Positions 1 to 7,064 are shown, counted from the first letter of the stretch. The stretch: 14,229 bases of DNA from RGIG5612 sp045600845 (GCA_045600845.1 JAZRYR010000001.1:1-14229), one strand, 5' to 3'. Notes: generated by a model from the letters alone, not told the origin. Made by a program: numbers and translations.

Positions 1-822
1 TAAATACTTTTTTCCTCTGATATCATATTTACGCACTTTATAAAATGCAAACGCGTTGCAAAGATATTTCATATATGAGGTCACGGTAGCATTTGACGCA
101 GGTGTATCGCCATTTGATATTGCTGTCGTAATACTCCTTGCAGATGTGATATTTGAGATATTATCCATTAAGAAATCCGATACTCTCTCCAGCAATAATG
201 TTTTCCGGATACTGAACTTCTGAACAATATCCCTAAGAATCAAAGTACTATATACATCTTTAAGATAGCTATCTTTTTTTGTTTCGTCTTTATACAAATA
301 AGACCCAGCCATACCACCTTCTGTTATGTATTTATTCAGGGCTGATTGCAAATCTGTCTCACCATAATATTTGCAATATTCTGCAAAAGAAAATGGATAT
401 ACTTCAATCCGGAAAGTCCTTCCGGTAAACAATGTTGCCAAATCACTGCTAAGCAAAAATGCATTGGATCCGGTAATATAAATATCAAATTTCTCTGAAG
501 CATGAAACCCAATAATGGCTTTTTCAAATCCATTGCACATCTGAACTTCATCAATAAGCAGAACATTTTCTATCCCGTCCACGTAACGTTCATTTACGTA
601 ATCATATAGTTTATGATATTCCAATAGATTTTCATATTCCGGCATTACCAGGTTTATATGTATGATATTCACATTTTTCTTTGAGCTGCTGATAAGTTCA
701 TGAAAAGCTTCCATCAGTTTTGATTTGCCACTTCTTCTAACCCCTGTAATAACTTTAATATCTGGTGTTCCATAAATATCCAGCAATTCATTTAGATATT
801 TTTCTCTTTTAATCAATTTCAT
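1..822 (-). CDS. AAA ATPase of the DUF4143 family, C-terminus beyond the window
   Basis: An open frame of 274 codons runs leftward from an ATG at 822-820 and leaves the window, so the C-terminus is missing. An AGAGGAAAG ribosome-binding site precedes the start. A Walker A motif (GVRRSGKS, residues 27-34) and a Walker B motif (VLLIDEVQ, 87-94) are clear, followed by a sensor-like YITGSNA segment near 115 and a TGR motif. The part after LRDIVQKF (about 200 onward) fits the start of the DUF4143 C-terminal domain. Complete family members are usually near 400 residues. They are common in gut Clostridia and Bacteroidetes, and their physiological role is poorly known. I infer an NTPase acting on an unknown partner. 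The gene appears to be transcribed alone from its own promoter. Confidence 0.88.
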   Translation of the reverse strand, partial: MKLIKREKYLNELLDIYGTPDIKVITGVRRSGKSKLMEAFHELISSSKKNVNIIHINLVMPEYENLLEYHKLYDYVNERYVDGIENVLLIDEVQMCNGFEKAIIGFHASEKFDIYITGSNAFLLSSDLATLFTGRTFRIEVYPFSFAEYCKYYGETDLQSALNKYITEGGMAGSYLYKDETKKDSYLKDVYSTLILRDIVQKFSIRKTLLLERVSDFLMDNISNITSARSITTAISNGDTPASNATVTSYMKYLCNAFAFYKVRKYDIRGKKYL

Positions 823-843
823 ATTTACTTTCCTCTTGAAAGA

Positions 844-872
844 ATTATAATCATGCTATTAAACAAAATCAA
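844..872 (-). promoter_or_regulatory. Promoter of the DUF4143 ATPase gene
   Basis: Read on the minus strand, a -35 TTGATT (872-867) and a perfect -10 TATAAT (849-844) are separated by 17 bp. Transcription would start near 837, about 15 nt before the ATG, leaving room for the ribosome-binding site. One arm of the inverted repeat at 856-896 lies between the two boxes. Confidence 0.6.
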
Positions 873-896
873 TATATTTTCATTTTTGTTTAATAG
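856..896. repeat. 13-bp perfect inverted repeat over the ATPase promoter (possible operator)
   Basis: CTATTAAACAAAA at 856-868 is matched exactly by its reverse complement at 884-896, with 15 bp between. The left arm fills the spacer between the -10 and -35 boxes of the ATPase promoter and the right arm lies just upstream. Because the repeat is upstream of the expected transcript start, it would act as DNA, for example as a repressor or autoregulation site, and not as an RNA hairpin. Confidence 0.55.
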
Positions 897-1028
897 AATT
901 TTCCTTTATTTTGATGGCTTCTTTCAGAAAATTTAATTTGTGATTATATAAATGTTATGTACCAAAATTGACTCGTAAGAAACCATATAATACGGATAGA
1001 ATAAAATGAAAAGGGAGAAAGATTACCT

Positions 1029-1419
1029 ATGAAGAGATACATCAATTTAAATACACATTCAATATATACAAAAGATGAAACGGTTGTCACGCCGAAAGAA
1101 ATTATCGATTTCGCGGTAAAGGATGGAGCAAAAGCCGTTGCTTTGACTGATTTGGACAGCGTTGGCGGGTTTATGGAATTTTCGCGGGCAGCTAAGAATC
1201 AGGGAATTAAACCAATTTATGGTGTTCAGATTTTTGGCTTAGAAATAGGCAGCACCAAACCTCCAAGAAAATTTACTCTACTTGCGAAGAACCGGGCAGG
1301 TTTGAAGAACTTATACAAGATAATGTCCCGCGGTTTTGAACAGAGAATGTCAGAAGACATATGGCCTTGTATTTCTTATGACGATATTCAAAATAATCGT
1401 GATGGCATACTTATTGTCC
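1029..1419 (+). pseudogene. Truncated PHP domain of PolC/DnaE type
   Basis: The first 130 codons encode a recognisable PHP domain. LNTHSIYT sits where LHxHTxYS is expected, TDLDSVGGF replaces TDHG, then come IYGVQIFG, LLAKNRAGLKNLYKIMS and ISYDDIQNNRDGILI. Homology stops at about 1416, just where a dispersed repeat begins (1420). The expected continuation after ILI, including later metal ligands, is absent. Ligand positions that survive are also altered: the first His of HxH is Asn, the His of TDH is Leu, and the Glu of GxE is Gln. The fragment could therefore not bind metals normally. A GGGAG site lies about 11 nt before the ATG. The frame stays open through the repeat and joins the esterase that starts at 1575, giving a nominal 450-aa fusion. 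I read this as decay, not a designed fusion. Confidence 0.7.
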
Positions 1420-1481
1420 AAGTGACGAGAAATGTGCATCGTGCTTGCACGGATGCACTTGACGACCGCAGTGCAATACCG
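1420..1481 (+). repeat. Dispersed intergenic repeat element, copy A
   Basis: This 62-bp stretch aligns without gaps to 3324-3385, with about 47 identical positions. The shared landmarks are AAGYGACGAG, TGCACGRATG, GACGA and GCAAT-CCG. It begins exactly where PHP homology stops, so it marks the junction at which that gene was broken. Confidence 0.65.
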
Positions 1482-1517
1482 AAATGCAGTCTTGCTTGGC
1501 TTTTCGGGATTTTGTTT
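1479..1517 (+). terminator. Weak terminator-like hairpin before the esterase pair
   Basis: CCGAAA (1479-1484) can pair with TTTCGG (1502-1507) across a 17-nt loop, followed closely by a T-rich run (1509-1522). The stem is short, so it may only partly stop transcription of the PHP remnant. Confidence 0.3.
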
Positions 1518-1538
1518 TTTTTAAGAATCTGTTATATT
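1512..1538 (+). promoter_or_regulatory. Possible promoter of the tandem esterase genes
   Basis: A TATATT hexamer at 1533-1538 serves as a -10 box. The -35 region is only a T-rich stretch around TTGTTT (1512-1517), with a short 15-bp spacer. It sits about 37 nt before the esterase ATG, which has a strong AAGGAGGT site. The assignment is tentative. Confidence 0.35.
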
Positions 1539-1574
1539 GTAAGAAACGAAACCTTACCAAAAGGAGGTAAAAAT

Positions 1575-2381
1575 ATGGCAACCTTACAAATGAATATTTT
1601 ATCTTTCACATGGGGTATGCAGGCAAATTTCAGCGTTTTTCTGCCAAGCCTGGTCCCAACGAAAGAGAACGCAAACGAAACCTATGAAGAGATTTATCCA
1701 AAGGATGTCCGGTTTAAAACTCTTTGGTTAATCGGAAGCGAGTATGGTGATGATTCCGAATTTTTACGTAACTCCGGTATTGCCCGTTATGCCCAGGAAC
1801 ATAATCTAGCGGTCGTTATGCCATGCACCAACAACAAACTCTATTCCGAAGATCCAAAGGGACAGAAATTTATTCGTCATATTACCGAAGAACTTTGGAC
1901 CGTTGCAACCAGTTCTCTGGCCATTTCCAATAAACGGGAAGATAACTATATTGGCGGAGTATCCTTAGGCGCCTATGCTGCTTTGAAAGCTGCACTGATG
2001 AACCCAGATAAATACAGTAAGGTTGTCCTTTTTGAAGGAGCTTTTGAGGAAAATCTGGAAGGAACCTACTTGAAGGACTTTAATGAAGGTCTTGCAGAAA
2101 AAGGTGTTTCCATTCATGTTGGATTAGATGATGCTCTGCCAGACGACGCCGAATTATTTGACAAAGGAAAAGCCCTTGTAGAGAGTGGCGCAGAGCTTCC
2201 GGAAATCTCGGTATCCTATCGTGGAAGCGGAGAATTATCCGCTTATGCAGAACGTGCAGCAAAGAATTTACGTGAGTTAGGTTTCTCTGTTCGTGAAAAG
2301 AAATATGAGATGGATGATCTTTGGGAGTTTTGCGATCAGGCATTAAAAACGGAACTGAACGAGTTCGTTTGTGCAGAGTAG
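1575..2381 (+). CDS. Esterase-D/tributyrin-esterase-like alpha/beta hydrolase with a degenerate active site
   Basis: The 268-residue protein starts at 1575, chosen because AAAGGAGGT lies 6-14 nt upstream. The open frame extends further up only through the repeat and the PHP remnant. It aligns along its length with its neighbour at 2392. The nucleophile elbow survives as GGVSLGAY with Ser130. The rest of the machinery does not: LLHGGSGDD of the neighbour is LIGSEYGDD here, CGDKDPIAYA is RGSGELSAYA, and YRHEWDFWE is YEMDDLWEF. The oxyanion His-Gly-Gly, the acid and the catalytic His all appear lost. There is no signal peptide, so it is probably cytoplasmic. The stop codon is followed 10 nt later by the second esterase, so the two are surely co-transcribed. 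I infer a pseudoenzyme or a subunit that partners or regulates the active copy. A changed activity is possible. Confidence 0.85.
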   Translation: MATLQMNILSFTWGMQANFSVFLPSLVPTKENANETYEEIYPKDVRFKTLWLIGSEYGDDSEFLRNSGIARYAQEHNLAVVMPCTNNKLYSEDPKGQKFIRHITEELWTVATSSLAISNKREDNYIGGVSLGAYAALKAALMNPDKYSKVVLFEGAFEENLEGTYLKDFNEGLAEKGVSIHVGLDDALPDDAELFDKGKALVESGAELPEISVSYRGSGELSAYAERAAKNLRELGFSVREKKYEMDDLWEFCDQALKTELNEFVCAE

Positions 2382-2391
2382 GAGGTACGAT

Positions 2392-3270
2392 ATGGCTGTA
2401 ATGAGATTAAACTTTTTTTCACGTGAGCTTGGAATGGCAACAAACGTAACGGCTATCCTTCCTAGTTTTGATCAGGGATTCGATGTGGGATACCCATTAA
2501 AAAATATTTATGGACCGGAGGGAAAATTCCCGGTTCTTTGGCTGCTTCATGGTGGCAGTGGTGATGATGCCGATTATCTGAATTGGACCAACATCGCACG
2601 TTATGCAGTAGAATATAACTGTGCGATTATCTGTCCTTGCGACTACAATGCAGGTTATTCCGATTATCCACGTGGTGGAAAATACTATCGTTATTTAACA
2701 GAGGAACTTTGGAACTTCATCTTCTCCAGATTTCCAAATCTTTCCGATAAAAGAGAAGATAACTTTATTGGAGGTCTTTCCATGGGCGGAGGCGGAGCCT
2801 TGAAGATGGCACTGGACCAATGCGACCGTTTTTCTTATGCGCTTATTATGTCTGCTGGCATTCCTCCAAAAAGCACGGGAGCTGGTAAGCCTGCGGCAGG
2901 TCATGCTCAATTTCGTGAGAAAATGATTGCTGCTGGATGGGCTATGCCGAAGCAACCAAAAGATATTCCGCATTCTGACATATATGAAACGATAGAGTCT
3001 AAACTTGCACAGGGCGCAAATCTTCCGGTATTTATTTTGGCATGCGGCGACAAAGACCCGATTGCTTATGCTGGTTCGACCAATGGAGCGAAATATCTGA
3101 AAGAGAAGGGATGCGAGGTTATTCCGTTTATTCTTCCGGATTATCGTCATGAGTGGGATTTCTGGGAAATCTGTCTCCGGAAAGCATTTGCAGAGTGGCT
3201 GCCGGTGAAGAGAAAAGTTGTTTCCGGCTTACTTGCAGGAACCTGGGACGCAGACCCGGTAAAAGAGTAA
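2392..3270 (+). CDS. Esterase-D/tributyrin-esterase-family carboxylic ester hydrolase
   Basis: This is a 292-residue alpha/beta hydrolase. I start it at 2392, behind TAGGAGGT, which overlaps the stop of the preceding gene; an upstream GTG at 2371 in the same frame has no such site. The catalytic parts are all visible: oxyanion HGG (residues 53-55), nucleophile elbow GGLSMGGGG with Ser130, acid in CGDKDP (Asp220 or Asp222), and His253 in DYRHEWDFWE. The family includes S-formylglutathione hydrolases, feruloyl and acetyl-xylan esterases, and lactococcal tributyrin esterase, all acting on short-chain or aromatic esters. The substrate cannot be read from the sequence. No secretion signal is seen, so it probably acts in the cytoplasm. 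It is the last gene of a two-gene unit closed by the terminator at 3289. Confidence 0.9.
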   Translation: MAVMRLNFFSRELGMATNVTAILPSFDQGFDVGYPLKNIYGPEGKFPVLWLLHGGSGDDADYLNWTNIARYAVEYNCAIICPCDYNAGYSDYPRGGKYYRYLTEELWNFIFSRFPNLSDKREDNFIGGLSMGGGGALKMALDQCDRFSYALIMSAGIPPKSTGAGKPAAGHAQFREKMIAAGWAMPKQPKDIPHSDIYETIESKLAQGANLPVFILACGDKDPIAYAGSTNGAKYLKEKGCEVIPFILPDYRHEWDFWEICLRKAFAEWLPVKRKVVSGLLAGTWDADPVKE

Positions 3271-3288
3271 AAAATTTGATGAATAATG

Positions 3289-3319
3289 AAAAGCGGGAAC
3301 CCTTTGGTTTCCGCTTTTT
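3289..3319 (+). terminator. Rho-independent terminator of the esterase pair
   Basis: A 13-bp stem (3289-3301 with 3306-3318, one G-U pair) closes a four-base CTTT loop, and its descending arm ends in five T residues. It lies 18 bp after the stop of the second esterase. Confidence 0.85.
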
Positions 3320-3323
3320 GCAT

Positions 3324-3437
3324 AAGCGACGAGGAGAGGGAATCGGGCATGCACGAATGAACTCGACGAGCGCAACGCAATCCCGGAGGGATTTGCATAA
3401 GCGACGAGGAGAGGGCATCAAGCATGCACGAATGAAC
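3324..3437 (+). repeat. Dispersed repeat element, copies B (full) and C (truncated), in tandem
   Basis: AAGCGACGAGGAGAGGG begins copy B at 3324 and copy C at 3399, a 75-bp period. The shared 46-bp parts (3317-3362 and 3392-3437) differ at three positions. Copy B contains short self-complementary segments (CTCGACGAG, and ATCCC with GGGAT around GGA). Copy C stops at 3437, where the next repeat family starts. Copy A at 1420-1481 is a more diverged member. Confidence 0.75.
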
Positions 3438-3439
3438 GT

Positions 3440-3633
3440 GAAAATGCTCATCATTTGCGTTATTGTTCTGATTTTTATCATTTACAGATGATTTTAGAAC
3501 AAAAACGAAAAAGATGAGCAGAAACTGGAACGAAAACGCAATTTATGAGCATTTCCTAGAACAAAAACGCAAAGGGTGAGCATTTTTAGGACCATTTCCA
3601 AATTACTTAAAACAAGAACGGAAAAGATGAGCA
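3440..3633. repeat. 31-bp repeat cluster with one inverted and four direct units
   Basis: Direct units begin at 3496, 3527, 3558 and 3609 and share a 25-bp core of the form RGAACAAAAACG-AAA-RRTGAGCA. The first three are exactly 31 bp apart. One inverted unit lies at 3440-3471 (TGCTCATCATTTGCGTT and onward). The cluster fills the rest of the gap between the 3' ends of the second esterase and the opine-dehydrogenase-like gene. No reading frame here looks coding. Confidence 0.7.
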
Positions 3634-3655
3634 TTTTTAGCTTCCGGTTCGTTTT

Positions 3656-4705
3656 TTATAAACAATCCCTGAGAAACTCCAGAGAAAAGGTTCGGCCCAT
3701 GGCACGGAAATCTATGTCCAGTGCAGAAGACGCCAAATTAATGATTGTCGTAATATTTGGAGTAGGGACACCCAGCTCCAGGCCAATGTGTTCCATCGGA
3801 ACAAGACCGTTTGGCACATCTTCCATTATGTATCGATAGCGGATTTCTGCAGGGGCATCGATTTCTTCGTAGCTGGTATTGTTCTGGATGCAGTCATAGA
3901 GGGTTTCTCCGGTTACCCCATAAGTATTGCGTAGCCAATCTGCAGTTGATTCGATCTGAAATCCCAAAGCGTCAGCAACGGCAAGGCGCTCCTTATCCAG
4001 CTTATCCAGATAGTTGGCCACAGAGCGGGAAATGCCTTGATGATAGTACTTAAAACCAATGTCTTCCGCTTCAATCCATCCAATGTTCATCATGACTGGC
4101 GCGCAATGTAAAATCATGCCGACGTTGGCCAGCGAAGTATATGCTACAGAAGGCACAGGAGTATAATGCGGTTTTAAGCACTCTGGCATCTGTTCCATAA
4201 CACGGTTGATGTTGGTTCCATGAAGAGCTGCTATTTTAACATCATTTTTCAAAGCAAATATCGATGCTTCATTCGGGCCGTTGCGCCGGCAGGTATAGAC
4301 AATCGTCTGGGTTTCTGCAATGAGAGGTAATTCTGTCACGCCACATTCTTTCAGGGCTTCCGCAAATTCGATGGCACCGAATGTCCGACCTGGATTAAGA
4401 ATGATAGTCATATCTTTATGTACATAAGGCGCTAAAAGTCTGGCCAGGTCTGCGTGGGCACTGCTCGGGGTGGAAATCATGACATAGTCACTAATGACAT
4501 CGGCGATATCCGTGGAGACCTGTTCAATGTGAGCAGTTCCATTAACTACGCCGTTACAGTGGATTTCGTGAGTGTCGATAATTTCCTTAATATTGGATTC
4601 TGTGCGGTTCCACAAAGATACTCTGACATTATTTAATGCAAGATGAGCAGCCATGGACATGCCTTGGTGTCCGCAACCGCAGACAAAAACTTTTTTTGTA
4701 GTCAT
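3656..4705 (-). CDS. NAD(P)-dependent opine (octopine/nopaline) dehydrogenase family protein
   Basis: The 349-residue protein starts at 4705 behind AAGGAGGAT. It has an N-terminal Rossmann fold with GCGHQG (residues 10-15), then NPGRTFG (104-110), AETQT (130-134) and a conserved LHCAPVMMNIG segment. His200 in that segment sits where the family's catalytic histidine is expected. The C-terminal EDVPNGLVPMEHIG and GVPTPNITTIINLA stretches are typical of the octopine dehydrogenase domain. Known members reductively join an amino acid and a 2-oxo acid with NAD(P)H, or run the reverse oxidation. Length and domain order are normal. It lies 12 bp behind the cobalamin mutase-like gene and is surely co-transcribed with it, so its substrate is probably the substrate or product of that enzyme. 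The exact reaction cannot be named. Confidence 0.85.
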   Translation of the reverse strand: MTTKKVFVCGCGHQGMSMAAHLALNNVRVSLWNRTESNIKEIIDTHEIHCNGVVNGTAHIEQVSTDIADVISDYVMISTPSSAHADLARLLAPYVHKDMTIILNPGRTFGAIEFAEALKECGVTELPLIAETQTIVYTCRRNGPNEASIFALKNDVKIAALHGTNINRVMEQMPECLKPHYTPVPSVAYTSLANVGMILHCAPVMMNIGWIEAEDIGFKYYHQGISRSVANYLDKLDKERLAVADALGFQIESTADWLRNTYGVTGETLYDCIQNNTSYEEIDAPAEIRYRYIMEDVPNGLVPMEHIGLELGVPTPNITTIINLASSALDIDFRAMGRTFSLEFLRDCL

Positions 4706-4717
4706 GGAATATCCTCC

Positions 4718-6628
4718 TTATTTCTCATAGAGCATTCTTATGGCCTCTGGCATATTTGACGAACAACGATTGATGCGGTGGTCTGCATTTGCAATCAGGT
4801 CTGTTTCCTTGTCGGAATGATGCTTGGACAAGTTCTGGTCCGTAAGCACGATGGATCCTTTTACTCCTTTTGTTCCCCATCCCTTGGCGAATCGGAATTC
4901 TTCCGAATTGGACCAAAGCTCCGGGACTGGGAGCCAACCCGCGACAAAGGCCAGATACATACCGTTGGCGGAATATAAATCTGGTATGATTTCTTCCATG
5001 GCACCGATTATGGTGCGGCATTCTTTTTCTAAATTTTCGGTGCGGATTAATATTTCATTGGTCATTACGTCCGGAGTTCCATGCTGCTGCTTTAATTTGC
5101 GGTACTCGCTGAAAGCATGGCGAGTGATTTTTATACTATCGTTGATGATCTCCGGAGTTGCCAGGTAAAGGGCTTCGGAATAACTTACCACATGAATGAT
5201 CTCCGGAGAATAGGTATTGAATGGGTCAATATCATCCATCATGGCAGTCACGGCTGCCAGTTGAACTTTCGCCTCATCAATGTCCGGCTTGAAATAATCA
5301 AGACCTGCCCGCGTTTGAAGAATTACTTTAAAGTCCGGATCTTCCAGCTCCTTGGTCAGTTTAAGAAGCACTCGGGATTTTGCCAGATCCTGGATGCCCC
5401 AGGTGCTTCGAGGGGTGTTGAGCATGTTCTGCAATACGAAAGTTTTGATACCGAGCTTTTTGGCCAGTTTCGCGGCCAGAAAACCAGAGATAATATAGGT
5501 AACATCATCGCAACCACGAAAAGCGAAGTGGTGTGGTACATTTGCTTCAAAAGGTTTGTTTGTAGCGGCGCTGTATCGTATGCCTTCTATATGCTCGATG
5601 ATGTTTGGATAGAGGGCATTTGAACCTCGTCCGTCTAATTCGTTGAACCACCACAACGACAACGCGTGCCAGCAGATGTTGATGCTGCGTTCAAAGACAG
5701 CGGCATTTTTGACTACATCCTTGGTCGCGGAATAGGTGCGGACCAGCATAGGACGTGCAGCTTGCCAGATAGCGTGGTATTCCTCTTCGGAATTCACGGG
5801 AACACCGCCTCCGTTCGGCTTGCCTTCCCAGGATTCACCGAAATTGGACTGGGAGAGTTGGGAACTTCCAATGGACAGGATGTCAAGAAAGCCTGCGCTG
5901 GCAAGGTCTTTACACCAGCTCCAGTATTGTTTCAGACATTGCTGCCGGGTCATGTCGGAAGAGTACGGGCCAGAATGTGCGCGGATCAATGGCTGGAAGC
6001 CTTCCATAAAGTTATGTTTTAAACGCAGTTCTAAAGAGTCATTGTTTGTTCCGAATTCCTTGTAGAGATTTCGGGTCAATGGCTTTTGATTTTCGTATTC
6101 ATTTTTGCGGATGATTTCGCGGCCGAAATTGTAAAGGTCTTTATCATACTGACAGCCATCCTTAATCGTTTTAGGAATCTGGTCAGCGGGGACACCCATG
6201 ACTAAAAGAGTTTCTTCGGCACTTTCTCCTCCACGGAAAGTTTTGATGCGCCCTCCGTATTCGGCTTCTACTTTATCACAGGCAGGTTTTAATCCTGCGA
6301 AATGGATGGATTGGACGATGCTGTCGGAAGATTCATAGAGACCGTTTTTCTTCAGCATGTAAACGATGCGACCCACTAATTGGACTGCGTCGTCGGGATC
6401 CAGACGATAGGATATGCCTAGATTGGTGATATTATTGGTGCGAATCCAGTCCAGAATGAGTTTCTGGCTTGTTTCTGACGCGATTCTACTGACAGCGTCT
6501 TCAATTTGAGTTGGAGCTATGATTACTTTATAGCCGCAGTCGCTAAGGAGCGCGGATGCTGCGTGTACGCCCATGGTATGGGCATCCAGCAGGGACTTTA
6601 GCATGCCAAATGTAAGTTGCTTTTCCAT
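4718..6628 (-). CDS. Cobalamin-binding, glutamate-mutase-like protein (B12 domain fused to a MutE-like barrel)
   Basis: The 636-residue protein starts at 6628 behind GAAGGAGGC. Its N-terminus holds the cobalamin motif DxHxxG (Asp15-Ala-His17-Thr-Met-Gly20). This is followed by a GISYRLDPD segment (71-79) in the place of the SxL motif and by FRGGES (131-136) in the place of the GG motif. This is the base-off/His-on B12 fold, spanning about 1-150. From about 200 to 520 the layout recalls glutamate mutase subunit E: PFEANVPHHFAFRGCDD, a GIKTFVLQNML strand, a VILQTR strand, and a VVSYSEALYLAT segment near the end. In classical glutamate mutase the B12 subunit and the E subunit are separate; here both are in one chain in the order S-E, plus a C-terminal tail of about 110 residues. 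I infer an adenosylcobalamin radical rearrangement of an amino-acid-like substrate. No B12 riboswitch is recognisable upstream. Confidence 0.72.
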   Translation of the reverse strand: MEKQLTFGMLKSLLDAHTMGVHAASALLSDCGYKVIIAPTQIEDAVSRIASETSQKLILDWIRTNNITNLGISYRLDPDDAVQLVGRIVYMLKKNGLYESSDSIVQSIHFAGLKPACDKVEAEYGGRIKTFRGGESAEETLLVMGVPADQIPKTIKDGCQYDKDLYNFGREIIRKNEYENQKPLTRNLYKEFGTNNDSLELRLKHNFMEGFQPLIRAHSGPYSSDMTRQQCLKQYWSWCKDLASAGFLDILSIGSSQLSQSNFGESWEGKPNGGGVPVNSEEEYHAIWQAARPMLVRTYSATKDVVKNAAVFERSINICWHALSLWWFNELDGRGSNALYPNIIEHIEGIRYSAATNKPFEANVPHHFAFRGCDDVTYIISGFLAAKLAKKLGIKTFVLQNMLNTPRSTWGIQDLAKSRVLLKLTKELEDPDFKVILQTRAGLDYFKPDIDEAKVQLAAVTAMMDDIDPFNTYSPEIIHVVSYSEALYLATPEIINDSIKITRHAFSEYRKLKQQHGTPDVMTNEILIRTENLEKECRTIIGAMEEIIPDLYSANGMYLAFVAGWLPVPELWSNSEEFRFAKGWGTKGVKGSIVLTDQNLSKHHSDKETDLIANADHRINRCSSNMPEAIRMLYEK

Positions 6629-6776
6629 GTGAAGCCTCCTTCGGTGGAACTTGGGTGAGAGGGGTTTCGTGTGGTGGAAGCCTTTCTTTTTTTAAAGCGA
6701 TTATTGCGCTTGATTTGAAAACCTTCCAGGCTTGGATGTTAGAGTTACCTGTTGTAGTGGCGGATTGCCATTTGGT

Positions 6777-6804
6777 TTTATAGATTAGAAATAGTGTATG
6801 TCAT
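6777..6804 (-). promoter_or_regulatory. Promoter of the B12 mutase-like / opine dehydrogenase operon
   Basis: On the minus strand, -35 ATGACA (6804-6799) and -10 TATAAA (6782-6777) are 16 bp apart. Transcription would start near 6770, leaving a leader of about 140 nt before the ATG at 6628. That leader has a small AAGCG/CGCTT hairpin (near 6694-6711) but no riboswitch that I recognise. Confidence 0.5.
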
Positions 6805-6809
6805 TTATT

Positions 6810-7004
6810 CCTTTTTTGCATTATACGATGGAACAAAAAAAGAGTCAAATCCAGCTTGATAAGATGGTGGTATATAATATCAGCCGGAAAGAGAATTTTT
6901 GACCAGGTGAAAAAGATGTATCCAAAGACAACGGAGGAACAGATACGAAAGATTCTGAAATAATTTGATTTTTGGAAATTTATATTTCGACCAGAGCTAT
7001 TTAT
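6810..7004. other. Intergenic DNA with a possible gene ghost
   Basis: Between the divergent promoters, two short frames lie end to end on the plus strand. An ATG at 6828 gives MEQKKSQIQLDKMVVYNIS and ends at 6902. One base out of frame, an ATG at 6916 gives MYPKTTEEQIRKILK and ends at 6963. Neither has a ribosome-binding site. They could be two parts of one frameshifted small gene, but I cannot name a parent. Otherwise I see nothing in this stretch. Confidence 0.2.
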
Positions 7005-7034
7005 GTGATATTTTTTATTTAATAATGTTATAAT
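7005..7034 (+). promoter_or_regulatory. Promoter of the MoaF-like gene
   Basis: A perfect -10 TATAAT (7029-7034) is preceded at 18 bp by a weak -35 GTGATA (7005-7010). Transcription would start near 7041, just ahead of the AAAGGGGGA ribosome-binding site and the ATG at 7065. Confidence 0.55.
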
Positions 7035-7064
7035 CATTTCAAATATATTAAAGGGGGATTTATT

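Noticed and set aside
968..991. Promoter for the PHP remnant using TTGACT and TATAAT
   Set aside because: The two hexamers are only 12 bp apart, too close for a sigma-A promoter; no better -35 is visible.
3153..3491. A 112-codon plus-strand open frame and overlapping minus-strand frames
   Set aside because: They run out of phase through the second esterase, the terminator and the dispersed repeats and have no coding character.
4778..6065. Several plus-strand frames opposite the B12 mutase-like gene
   Set aside because: They are shadows of a long, well-supported minus-strand gene and contain no recognisable domain.
6828..6963. One or two small genes between the divergent promoters
   Set aside because: The frames are very short, lack ribosome sites, and match no family that I recognise; noted only as a possible ghost.
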